Below, in pieces: positions 1-6,523 of a stretch of DNA of 26,230 nucleotides. Both the position numbers and the translations under genes were made by a program. The stretch is from Treponema sp. (GTDB lineage: Bacteria > Spirochaetota > Spirochaetia > Treponematales > Treponemataceae): contig JAEDFM010000029.1 in NCBI GenBank assembly GCA_016292805.1, forward strand, positions 1 through 26,230. The letters run 5' to 3'. Below the pieces are notes generated by a model. The model was given only the letters and a program-made list of their open reading frames with translations. It had not been told where the DNA came from and ran no database searches. Every line of letters starts with the position of its first letter. The stretch's first letter is position 1.

Positions 1-4
1 TAGC

Positions 5-38
5 TTGCCACGGCGACCTGAGGTTGTCTTGCAATGAC
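5..38. repeat. Partial copy of a TTGCCACG...GCAATGACA dispersed repeat
   Basis: The stretch begins TTGCCACGGCG and ends TTGCAATGACA. The same two ends (TTGCCACGTCG and CGCAATGACA) occur at 3090-3121 at the end of aroQ. The middle is diverged. Repeats of this general form (GTCATTGCGAG...GCAATC read on the other strand) are known as dispersed palindromic elements in many bacteria. The assignment rests on the matching ends only. Confidence 0.45.
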
Positions 39-159
39 AAAGATTTTACGAACCAAGGGGACGGATCTCCTGGTTTTACAAAGATTTTACGAACCAGGGG
101 GACGGATCTCCTGGTTTTACAAAGATTTTACGAACCAAGGGGACGGATCTCCTGGTTTT
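37..159. repeat. Three tandem 41-bp repeats upstream of aroC
   Basis: Three head-to-tail copies of a 41-bp unit lie at 37-77, 78-118 and 119-159. Each begins ACAAAGATTTTACGAACCA and ends GGATCTCCTGGTTTT. Copies 1 and 3 are identical and copy 2 differs at one base (CCAAGG to CCAGGG), so the expansion is recent. Each unit contains GGGGACGGATC between CCA and TGG, an imperfect palindrome (AACCAGG/CCTGGTT in copy 2). A near match to this core lies at 24904-24924 on the other strand. The last copy ends 7 bp before the aroC ribosome-binding site. Confidence 0.95.
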
Positions 160-178
160 ACAAGCAGGAAGGAAATAG

Positions 179-1285
179 ATGAAGAATACACTTGGAAACA
201 ACATGACAGTTACAATTTTTGGGGAAAGTCACGGACCATTTATTGGTTGTGTTTTAGATGGACTTGCACCTGGCCTTAAAATTGATGAAGCATTTATTAA
301 TCATCAGTTAGATATGCGTCGTCCTTCCGGAAAAATTTCTACTGCCCGTGTAGAAGCAGATCAGTACCAGATTGTAAGTGGTGCCTTTAACGGTTATACA
401 ACGGGGACAGCCCTTACTATCATCATTCCTAACTCTGTTCAGCATTCCCAAGATTATTCAAAAATGGCAACATTGGCTCGCCCAGGCCATGCAGACTACA
501 CTGCAGAATGCAAATATCATGGTTTCCAGGATTACCGTGGTGGCGGACATTTTAGTGGTCGTATTACTGCTGCTCTTGTTGCTGCTGCTGGTATTGTAAT
601 TCCTGCCCTTGCAAAAAAAGGCATTGTAATTGGAAGTCATGTAAAAACTTGTGCCGGAGTTCCAGATGCCGATTTTGGAAAAACAGAAGCTGAACTTAAA
701 GCTCAAATTGCTAAATTAAATGATGCTCCATTTGCAGTTATTGGTGATGGAGTGGAAGCTGCAATGAAAGCAAAAATTGAAGAAGCCGCAGCTGATAGGG
801 ACAGTGTTGGCGGTATTCTTGAAACAGCAATTGTTGGACTTCCTGCGGGGCTTGGGGAACCTTGGTTTGATTCTTTAGAAAGTATGCTTAGCCATGCTTT
901 GTTCAGTGTGCCTGCAGTAAAAGGTGTTCAGTTTGGTAATGCTTTTGAAAAAGTAAACTGCCGCGGAAGTGAATATAATGATCCACTTCGTATGGATGGA
1001 AACAGAGTTGTAACAACAACAAACAACAATGGGGGAATTAACGGTGGTATTACAAACGGAATGCCAGTTCTTTTTAGCTGTGCTGTAAAACCAACCCCAT
1101 CAATTTATAAAGAACAGAAAACAATCGATTTTAATAAATACGAAAATGCAGATTTAGCAATTAAAGGTCGCCATGACCCTGCAATCATTCATAGAGCAAG
1201 AGTTGTAATAGATTCAGTTACAGCTTTAGTTTTGTATGATGTACTTGCCGGCCGCTACGGCACAGACTGGTTTACAGCAGAATAA
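179..1285 (+). CDS. aroC: Chorismate synthase
   Basis: This 368-residue protein catalyses the last shared step of aromatic synthesis, 5-enolpyruvylshikimate-3-phosphate to chorismate, using reduced FMN in the cytoplasm. Family motifs are visible: FGESHG near residue 14, DMRRPS near 46, RPGHADYT near 100 and GGGHFSGR near 120. The C-terminal half carries RHDPAIIHRA. Length fits the bacterial family. The start is ATG at 179 behind AGGAAGGA (166-173). It is the first visible gene of a + strand aro operon. Its stop lies 10 bp before the next start, so the two are very likely co-transcribed. The triple 41-bp repeat lies in its probable 5' untranslated region. Confidence 0.97.
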   Translation: MKNTLGNNMTVTIFGESHGPFIGCVLDGLAPGLKIDEAFINHQLDMRRPSGKISTARVEADQYQIVSGAFNGYTTGTALTIIIPNSVQHSQDYSKMATLARPGHADYTAECKYHGFQDYRGGGHFSGRITAALVAAAGIVIPALAKKGIVIGSHVKTCAGVPDADFGKTEAELKAQIAKLNDAPFAVIGDGVEAAMKAKIEEAAADRDSVGGILETAIVGLPAGLGEPWFDSLESMLSHALFSVPAVKGVQFGNAFEKVNCRGSEYNDPLRMDGNRVVTTTNNNGGINGGITNGMPVLFSCAVKPTPSIYKEQKTIDFNKYENADLAIKGRHDPAIIHRARVVIDSVTALVLYDVLAGRYGTDWFTAE

Positions 1286-1295
1286 GAAGGAAAAT

Positions 1296-2534
1296 ATGGA
1301 ATACGGTCTTATTGGAGAAAAATTAGGTCACAGCTTTTCAAAGGAAATTCATAATCAGATTGGAAGCTATGATTACATCTTAAAAGAAATCCCAAAAACT
1401 GAATTAACTGCTTTTATGCAGGCAAAGGATTTTAAGGGGATTAATGTTACTATTCCTTACAAGCAGGATGTTATTCCTTTTCTTGATTACATTGATGATG
1501 CTGCAAAGGAAATTGGTGCTGTAAATACAATCGTAAACAAAGATGGAAAACTGTACGGTTACAATACAGATTTTATTGGCTTAAAAAGACTTATCCTTAA
1601 AACTGGACTGGAGCTTTCTGGCAAAAAGGTTTTGATTCTGGGAACTGGGGGTACAAGTAAAACTGCAACTGCTGCTGCAAAAGCTCTTGGTGCAAAGGAA
1701 ATTCTTATTGTTAGCCGTAAGGAATCTGAAAATACAATTACTTACGAACAGGCAGCTGCAGACCACAAAGATGCACAGATTATTTTAAACACAACTCCAT
1801 GTGGAATGTATCCAAATATTAATGCATGTCCAATTTCTGTGGAAAGCTTTGCTGTGCTGGAAGGTGTTGTTGATGTAATTTACAATCCACTTAGAACTGA
1901 ACTGATTGTTGCTGCCCAGAAAAAAGGCTTAAAAGCTCAGGGTGGATTGTACATGCTTGTTCAGCAGGCAATTGCTGCAGCCGAATACTTTTTTGATAAA
2001 CCAGTTGAAGATGAAAAAGCTGAGGCTATTTTTAAAAATATGCTTGGTGCAAAACAGAATATTGTTCTTGTGGGAATGCCTGGCTGCGGAAAATCTACTG
2101 TTGGTAAAAAACTGGCAAAACAGTTGAACCGTGAACTTTATGATACAGATGAAGAAATTACAAAACGGGAAGGAAAAACTCCATCGGAAATTATTACAGA
2201 AAAAGGTGAACCTGCTTTCCGCGATATTGAAGCTGCAGTTTGTGCAGATTTAGCAACAAAAAATAATGTAATTATCTCTACAGGTGGAGGAGCAATTCTC
2301 CGTAACGAAAATGTTGTTAATTTAAAACATAACGGTGTAGTTTTCTTTATTGACCGTGAATTGGAAAAAATAAGACCAACTGGGGACAGACCTCTTTCTA
2401 ATTCGGAGGATAAATTAAAAGCGGTTTACCAGTATCGCTATCCAATTTATAAGGCTTGTGCAGATTTTTGCATTAAGTCTGATGAAAATGTAATGCACAC
2501 TGTGGAGCTGGTAGAAGAAAAATTTGAAAAATAA
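1296..2534 (+). CDS. aroEK: Shikimate dehydrogenase-shikimate kinase fusion
   Basis: One 412-residue chain carries two consecutive enzymes. Residues 1 to about 247 are shikimate dehydrogenase (AroE): GEKLGHSFSK near 7 binds shikimate, NVTIPYK near 49 holds the catalytic Lys, GTGGTSKTA is the NADP-binding loop, and GGLYMLVQQA closes the domain. Residues about 255-412 are shikimate kinase (AroK): GMPGCGKST is the Walker A loop near 260, STGGGAILR and TGDRPLS are family motifs. The fused enzyme would reduce 3-dehydroshikimate and then phosphorylate shikimate. The start is ATG at 1296 with AGAAGGA just upstream. A longer in-frame reading from 1236 would run into aroC and lacks family similarity. 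aroC precedes by 10 bp. Confidence 0.95.
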   Translation: MEYGLIGEKLGHSFSKEIHNQIGSYDYILKEIPKTELTAFMQAKDFKGINVTIPYKQDVIPFLDYIDDAAKEIGAVNTIVNKDGKLYGYNTDFIGLKRLILKTGLELSGKKVLILGTGGTSKTATAAAKALGAKEILIVSRKESENTITYEQAAADHKDAQIILNTTPCGMYPNINACPISVESFAVLEGVVDVIYNPLRTELIVAAQKKGLKAQGGLYMLVQQAIAAAEYFFDKPVEDEKAEAIFKNMLGAKQNIVLVGMPGCGKSTVGKKLAKQLNRELYDTDEEITKREGKTPSEIITEKGEPAFRDIEAAVCADLATKNNVIISTGGGAILRNENVVNLKHNGVVFFIDRELEKIRPTGDRPLSNSEDKLKAVYQYRYPIYKACADFCIKSDENVMHTVELVEEKFEK

Positions 2535-2645
2535 GGCTGCGCCGAGCGTGGAGCGGTGCGAAGCAGCCACCGCAGAGGGACTTGTCCCTCGAGGAGGCTG
2601 AGCGTTAGCGAACCGCGGAAGGCGAGTTGGAAGGTTGACTGCGCT
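2535..2645. repeat. GC-rich structured insert between aroEK and aroQ
   Basis: About 110 bp of much higher GC than the flanks separate the aroEK stop from aroQ. It holds a GGCTGC/GCAGCC stem (2535-2540 with 2563-2568) starting on the base after the stop codon. It also holds a perfect 7-bp hairpin GAGGGAC-TT-GTCCCTC (2575-2590). Neither is followed by a T run, so this does not look like an intrinsic terminator. Composition and secondary structure suggest an inserted palindromic repeat element. No second copy is visible in the window. Confidence 0.55.
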
Positions 2646-2670
2646 AAAAAAAAATACTGGGAGAAATTAT

Positions 2671-3144
2671 ATGAAAATTAAAGTAATCAATGGACCAAAC
2701 ATCAATATGCTGGGAATTCGTGAACCTGGCATTTACGGTGCTGATAATTTTAAGACTCTCATTAAAAATATTAAAGCTTTTGCAAAGGAAAATAAAATCA
2801 AGGTGGATTGCTATCAGTCCAATCACGAAGGGGATCTGGTTGATGTTATTCAGGCTTGCTATGGCAAATACGACGGCATTGTAATTAATCCTGGTGCTTA
2901 TACTCATACAAGTATTGCAATTCTGGATGCGGCTAAGGCTGTTAAGATTCCTGTTGTAGAAGTTCATATTTCTAAAGTTGAAGAGCGGGAAGATTTCCGC
3001 CAGGTAAGCTACATACGCCAGGCTTGTGTAAAAACAATTACTGGTCATGGAATTGCCGGCTACATTGAAGGCATTCAATATTTGATGGATTGCCACGTCG
3101 CTGGCGCTCCTCGCAATGACAAGGAAGGCAAGAATGAAGATTAG
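2671..3144 (+). CDS. aroQ: Type II 3-dehydroquinate dehydratase with repeat-derived tail
   Basis: This 157-residue type II dehydroquinase converts 3-dehydroquinate to 3-dehydroshikimate. Motifs fit the family: NGPNINMLGIREPGIYG at the N-terminus with the catalytic Tyr, QSNHEGDLVD near 48, NPGAYTHTSIA near 72 and VEVHISKVEEREDFR near 95. The family fold normally ends close to GIQYLMD at about residue 140. Here about 17 more residues (CHVAGAPRNDK and onward) are read from a dispersed repeat at 3088-3121. The start is ATG at 2671, 7 bases after GGGAG; the in-frame TTG at 2635 lies in the GC-rich insert and is unlikely. The gene overlaps aroA by 11 bp. Confidence 0.95.
   Translation: MKIKVINGPNINMLGIREPGIYGADNFKTLIKNIKAFAKENKIKVDCYQSNHEGDLVDVIQACYGKYDGIVINPGAYTHTSIAILDAAKAVKIPVVEVHISKVEEREDFRQVSYIRQACVKTITGHGIAGYIEGIQYLMDCHVAGAPRNDKEGKNED
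3088..3121. repeat. Dispersed repeat forming the 3' end of aroQ
   Basis: The segment GGATTGCCACGTCGC...CCTCGCAATGACA has ATTGC/GCAAT ends and a GC-rich centre unlike the AT-rich genes around it. In the aroQ frame it encodes CHVAGAPRND. On the other strand it reads VIARSASDVAI. Both peptides are familiar by-products of the GTCATTGCGAG...GCAATC repeat class when it lands in reading frames. A diverged copy is at 5-38. Confidence 0.7.
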
Positions 3145-4366
3145 TCCGTCAACAGCAAAAGGTGTTATGATGGCTCCACCTTCCAAAAGCATGGCTCACC
3201 GTCATTTGATTTGCGGGGCTCTTGCAAATGGAAAAAGTGTAATCAATAACATTGACCTTTCTGAAGATATTAAAGCTACTCTTGGTTGTATTAAGCAGCT
3301 GGGAGCTTCTGCTGAAGTTGTGGCAGGGGAAGGCGCTAATCAGATTATTGTTGAAGGTGCTGGGGATTTTATTAAAAATGGAGCCAGGGGGACAGACCCT
3401 GTTAAAAACCGCTTGTTCAATTGTAACGAATCTGGCTCAACCTTGCGTTTTTTCATTCCCCTTGCAATGCTTAGTGGCTCACCTGCCAAATTTATTGGAA
3501 GCCAGGTTTTAATGACACGCCCCCTTTCTGTTTACGAAACAATCTGCCAGCAGCAGAATATTAAGCTTGTTCATGTGGAAGGCGGAATTGAGGTAGAAGG
3601 AAAACTTAATTCGGGAATTTTTGAAGTTCCTGGAAATATAAGCAGTCAGTTTATTACTGGTTTGCTTTTTACGCTGCCACTTTTGGAAGGTGACAGTAAA
3701 ATTGTTCTTACAGAATCTGTAGAAAGTAAACCCTACATTGATATGACTCTTCAGGTTCAGAAGGAATTTGGAATTAAAGCTGACTGGGAAAACGAAAACA
3801 CTTTGGTTGTACCAGGGGGACAGACCTACCTGGCTCACGACGGCGCTGTAGAAGGGGACTATTCAAATGCAGCCTTTTTTGAAGCTTTGAACTATATTGG
3901 CGGTTCGGTTGAGGTTCAGGGATTACGAAAAGACAGTCTTCAGGGCGACAAGGTTTATCTTGAATTGTTTAAGGAACTTGCTGCAGGTAATGCAAAAATT
4001 GATATTAGTGATTGTCCAGATTTGGGACCAATTTTGCTTATAATGGCAGCTGCCCTTAACGGTGGCGAATTTACTGGAACTAAGAGACTTGCCATAAAGG
4101 AAAGTAACCGTGGTGCGGTAATATGCCAGGAACTGGCTAAGTTTGGAATTAAATCTTTGCAGGAAGAAAACCGCATTGTAATTTATCCTGGAAAACCTGT
4201 TAAACCGGTAGAAACTGTTCTTGGTCATAATGACCACCGTATTGTTATGAGTATGGCAACTTTGCTTACAGTTACTGGCGGCCAGCTTGAAGGCGTTGAG
4301 GCAGTTCGTAAAAGCCTGCCAGATTATTTTGAAAGAGTAAGAAAACTTGGCATTAAGGCTGAGTAG
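3134..4366 (+). CDS. aroA: 3-phosphoshikimate 1-carboxyvinyltransferase (EPSP synthase)
   Basis: This 410-residue enzyme joins phosphoenolpyruvate to shikimate-3-phosphate. Family motifs include PPSKSMAHR near residue 15 (substrate-binding Lys and Ser), NESGSTLRF near 99 (PEP-binding loop), VEGDYSNAAFF near 238, IKESNRG near 320 and HNDHRIVM near 364. The start is ATG at 3134 with AAGGAAGG upstream; the earlier in-frame ATG at 3116 lies inside the aroQ repeat. The gene overlaps aroQ by 11 bp and is 12 bp from tyrA. Two GGGGACAGACC words lie inside it. The first (3388-3398) sits in NGARGTDPVKNRLF, a stretch that looks about 10 residues longer than usual just before the PEP loop. The second (3816-3826) encodes PGGQTY, which matches the normal family sequence. 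Confidence 0.96.
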   Translation: MKISPSTAKGVMMAPPSKSMAHRHLICGALANGKSVINNIDLSEDIKATLGCIKQLGASAEVVAGEGANQIIVEGAGDFIKNGARGTDPVKNRLFNCNESGSTLRFFIPLAMLSGSPAKFIGSQVLMTRPLSVYETICQQQNIKLVHVEGGIEVEGKLNSGIFEVPGNISSQFITGLLFTLPLLEGDSKIVLTESVESKPYIDMTLQVQKEFGIKADWENENTLVVPGGQTYLAHDGAVEGDYSNAAFFEALNYIGGSVEVQGLRKDSLQGDKVYLELFKELAAGNAKIDISDCPDLGPILLIMAAALNGGEFTGTKRLAIKESNRGAVICQELAKFGIKSLQEENRIVIYPGKPVKPVETVLGHNDHRIVMSMATLLTVTGGQLEGVEAVRKSLPDYFERVRKLGIKAE

Positions 4367-4378
4367 GAGAATAGAGAT

Positions 4379-5236
4379 ATGAGTTGGATAACTAAACAGA
4401 ACATCTTAATTGTCGGATTGGGGTTAATGGGTGGAAGTTATGCAAAAGGACTTAAGAGAATCGGTTTCCATTTAATGGCAATTGATAAAAGTGAAGAATC
4501 GATTCAGTTTGCACTGGAAAACAAGATTATTGATGAAGGTTCGGCAGAAGCTGATCCAGAAATCATTGGAAAAGCAGACGTAATTGTTTTTGCTTTGTAT
4601 CCTCATGTTTTTGCAGACTGGGTTAAGAAGAATCAGAAGTATTTTAAGCCAGGAATTAAGATTACAGATGTTACTGGTGTTAAGAGTAATGTTGTTTACG
4701 AAATACAGGATATTCTTCGTGATGATGTAGAATTTATTGCGGCTCATCCAATGGCTGGTCGTGAAGTTTATGGTGTTCAGAACAGTGATGAAAGAATGTT
4801 CTACAACGCAAACTACATTGTTACACCAACAGAAAAAAATACAAAAGATGCAATTGAGTGGTGTAAGGATCTTGGCCGTCTTTTAGGCTTTAAGAATATT
4901 TCCGTTCTTTCTCCAAAAGAGCATGATGATATGATAGGTTTTGTATCTCAGCTTACTCATGTTATTGCGGTTGCGCTTATGGACTGTAGCGACAATACTC
5001 ACCTTGTAGATTACACTGGTGACTCATTCCGGGATTTAACCAGAATTGCAAATATTAATGATAAAATGTGGAGCGAACTTTTCTTAATGAATAAAGAACC
5101 TCTTTTAAAACAGATGGACAGCTTTATTAATGAAATGAAGGAACTTCGTTCTATGTTAGATAAAGATGATAAAGCCGGCTTGCGTGAAAAAATGAAGCTT
5201 TCTACAAAACGCCGTGCATTATTCAATAAAAAGTAA
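4379..5236 (+). CDS. tyrA: Prephenate dehydrogenase
   Basis: This 285-residue NAD-type prephenate dehydrogenase makes 4-hydroxyphenylpyruvate for tyrosine synthesis. The N-terminal Rossmann loop GLGLMGGSYAKGL is at about residues 13-25. TDVTGVKS and HPMAGRE (near 125) are family hallmarks that place the prephenate-binding His. The helical C-terminal half carries VSQLTHVIAVAL and GDSFRDLTRIA. There is no ACT domain after it, so the common tyrosine-sensing extension is absent. ATG at 4379 follows AGGAGA (4365-4370), which overlaps the aroA stop codon, so coupled translation with aroA is likely. Confidence 0.93.
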   Translation: MSWITKQNILIVGLGLMGGSYAKGLKRIGFHLMAIDKSEESIQFALENKIIDEGSAEADPEIIGKADVIVFALYPHVFADWVKKNQKYFKPGIKITDVTGVKSNVVYEIQDILRDDVEFIAAHPMAGREVYGVQNSDERMFYNANYIVTPTEKNTKDAIEWCKDLGRLLGFKNISVLSPKEHDDMIGFVSQLTHVIAVALMDCSDNTHLVDYTGDSFRDLTRIANINDKMWSELFLMNKEPLLKQMDSFINEMKELRSMLDKDDKAGLREKMKLSTKRRALFNKK

Positions 5237-5256
5237 TTTGGAGCCGAGGAAACTAA

Positions 5257-5269
5257 GGGGTCTGTCCCC
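5257..5269. repeat. GGGGTCTGTCCCC palindromic word
   Basis: A short perfect inverted repeat with four G and four C arms and a 5-base centre (TCTGT) lies 20 bp after tyrA. It contains the 11-mer GGGGACAGACC on the - strand. No T run follows, so on its own it is a poor terminator. It belongs with the other copies of this word in the window. Confidence 0.7.
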
Positions 5270-5291
5270 TCTGTACTAAAATTTTTAATAA

Positions 5292-5407
5292 GGGTAATAC
5301 TACAACTTTAAGTGACTCCACCTTGATATACAAGTTCGTCAAGGCACGCTAGCGCTTAAAGCCCTGACAAACTTGTTTAGTGGTATTACCCAGGAGGATA
5401 ATACCAC
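5292..5407 (+). promoter_or_regulatory. Switch-like structured leader of the DAHP synthase gene
   Basis: Three pairings can be drawn directly. Outer stem: GGGTAATACTAC (5292-5303) with GTGGTATTACCC (5380-5391), 12 pairs with one G-U. Inner stem: 5330-5345 with 5361-5376, 14 of 16 pairs, with a 15-base loop. Competing hairpin: GTGGTATTA (5380-5388) with TAATACCAC (5399-5407), a perfect 9-bp stem whose 10-base loop contains the ribosome-binding sequence AGGAGG (5392-5397). The outer stem and the last hairpin both need 5380-5388, so they exclude each other. ATG at 5409 sits one base beyond the hairpin. This is the layout of a translational switch. No T-box sequence or known riboswitch class was recognised. 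A mobile inverted-repeat element is the main alternative. Confidence 0.6.
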
Positions 5408-5408
5408 T

Positions 5409-6440
5409 ATGAACATGGATTTTGAAAGAAAATTAACAATTCCAGCTGAAGTAAAAGAACAGTATCCTGTAACAGCAAAGGTTGCTGATACTGTAGACAA
5501 AAAGCGTGCAGAAGTTAATGCCGTATTTGAAGGCCGCGATAACCGTATGATTTTAATTATTGGACCTTGTTCTGCAGATAACGAAGAAGCTGTTCTTGAT
5601 TATATGGGACGCCTTGTTCCTGTACAGGACAAAGTAAAGGACAAGATTCTTTTAGTTCCACGTATTTATACAAACAAACCTCGTACAACTGGTGACGGCT
5701 ACAAAGGACTTTTGCATAATCCAGATCCAACAGGAAAACCAGATATGTTCAAAGGTATTCTTGCAACTCGTTCACTTCACATGAAGGCTGTAGAGCAGAC
5801 AGGATTTGTTTTTGCCGATGAAATGCTTTATCCAGAAAACTATAAGTACCTTGATGATATTCTTGGTTACGTAGCTGTAGGTGCCCGTTCTGTAGAAGAC
5901 CAGCAGCACCGCCTTACAGCTTCAGGTATTGAAGTTCCAGTAGGAATGAAAAATCCAACATCTGGTGACTACAACGTTATGATGAATGCTATTATGGCTG
6001 CTCAGCACAAACATACATTCATTTACCGTGGATGGGAAGTTCATTCTCAGGGTAACCCAATGGCTCATGCAATTCTTCGTGGTTCAACAAGTAAACACGG
6101 AAACAATGTTCCAAACTACCACTACGAAGATTTGGCACGTTTGTGTGATGCTTACGAAGCAAAACCTGAGTTAACAAATCCTGCTGCAATCATTGATACA
6201 AACCATTCAAACTCAAATAAAAAACCTTTGGAACAGCCAAGAATCATTTTTGATGTTTTGAATTCATGTAAACATGCAGACCGTATCCGTAAATTGGTAA
6301 AAGGTTTTATGGTTGAATCTTACATTGAAGATGGAGCCCAGAAACCAGGCGAAGGCTGTTATGGTAAATCAATTACTGACCCATGTATTGGTTGGGAAAA
6401 AACAGAAAAACTTATTTACGACATTGCAGATAAACTTTAA
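5409..6440 (+). CDS. aroF: 3-deoxy-7-phosphoheptulonate synthase (class I DAHP synthase)
   Basis: This 343-residue enzyme condenses phosphoenolpyruvate and erythrose-4-phosphate, the entry step to aromatics. It is the AroFGH-like class I type. IIGPCSADN carries the metal-binding Cys (residue 54), PRTTGDGYKGL and NPDPTGKPDM follow, then GARSVEDQQHR and MKNPTSGDY line the active site. IIDTNHSNSNK is near 265 and GEGCYGKSITDPCIGW near the C-terminus. The chosen start is ATG at 5409, 11 bases after AGGAGG; another ATG is at 5415. An in-frame TTG at 5373 would put the ribosome site inside the gene and is unlikely. The symbol is by function; aroF, aroG and aroH cannot be told apart here. Confidence 0.95.
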   Translation: MNMDFERKLTIPAEVKEQYPVTAKVADTVDKKRAEVNAVFEGRDNRMILIIGPCSADNEEAVLDYMGRLVPVQDKVKDKILLVPRIYTNKPRTTGDGYKGLLHNPDPTGKPDMFKGILATRSLHMKAVEQTGFVFADEMLYPENYKYLDDILGYVAVGARSVEDQQHRLTASGIEVPVGMKNPTSGDYNVMMNAIMAAQHKHTFIYRGWEVHSQGNPMAHAILRGSTSKHGNNVPNYHYEDLARLCDAYEAKPELTNPAAIIDTNHSNSNKKPLEQPRIIFDVLNSCKHADRIRKLVKGFMVESYIEDGAQKPGEGCYGKSITDPCIGWEKTEKLIYDIADKL

Positions 6441-6470
6441 TAAGCTGTAAATTGTCAGTATATGATACTG

Positions 6471-6509
6471 GGGGGCAGATCTTAAATTTAAGGTCTGTCC
6501 CCTTTTTTT
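6471..6509 (+). terminator. Intrinsic terminator of the aro operon
   Basis: A 16-bp stem (6471-6486 with 6487-6502, two G-U pairs) is followed directly by seven T. The arms are GGGGGCAGATCTTAAA and TTTAAGGTCTGTCCCC, so the terminator is built from two opposed copies of the GGGGACAGACC word. It lies 31 bp after the DAHP synthase stop and before the convergent GH3 gene. Confidence 0.9.
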
Positions 6510-6523
6510 ATTTATATGTCAGA

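Noticed and set aside
34..279. 81-residue ORF across the tandem repeats
   Set aside because: It is made of the 41-bp repeat translated in frame and then overlaps aroC in another frame. No ribosome site.
2382..2392. Insertion of the repeat word into aroK
   Set aside because: The peptide TGDRPLS is the normal shikimate kinase motif, so the word may be chance here. I keep it in the count but do not call it an insertion.
2644..3192. 182-residue reading frame opposite aroQ
   Set aside because: It is the antisense shadow of aroQ. Its VIARSASDVAI segment is only the dispersed repeat read backwards. No ribosome site or family match.
3812..3833. Insertion of the repeat into the second aroA site
   Set aside because: PGGQTY before VEGDYS is normal EPSP synthase sequence, so no extra residues are evident even though the DNA resembles the 41-bp repeat core.
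5292..5391. T-box or trp-type leader peptide before the DAHP synthase
   Set aside because: I found no T-box NGGTGG sequence paired with a specifier stem, and no short ORF rich in Phe, Tyr or Trp codons.
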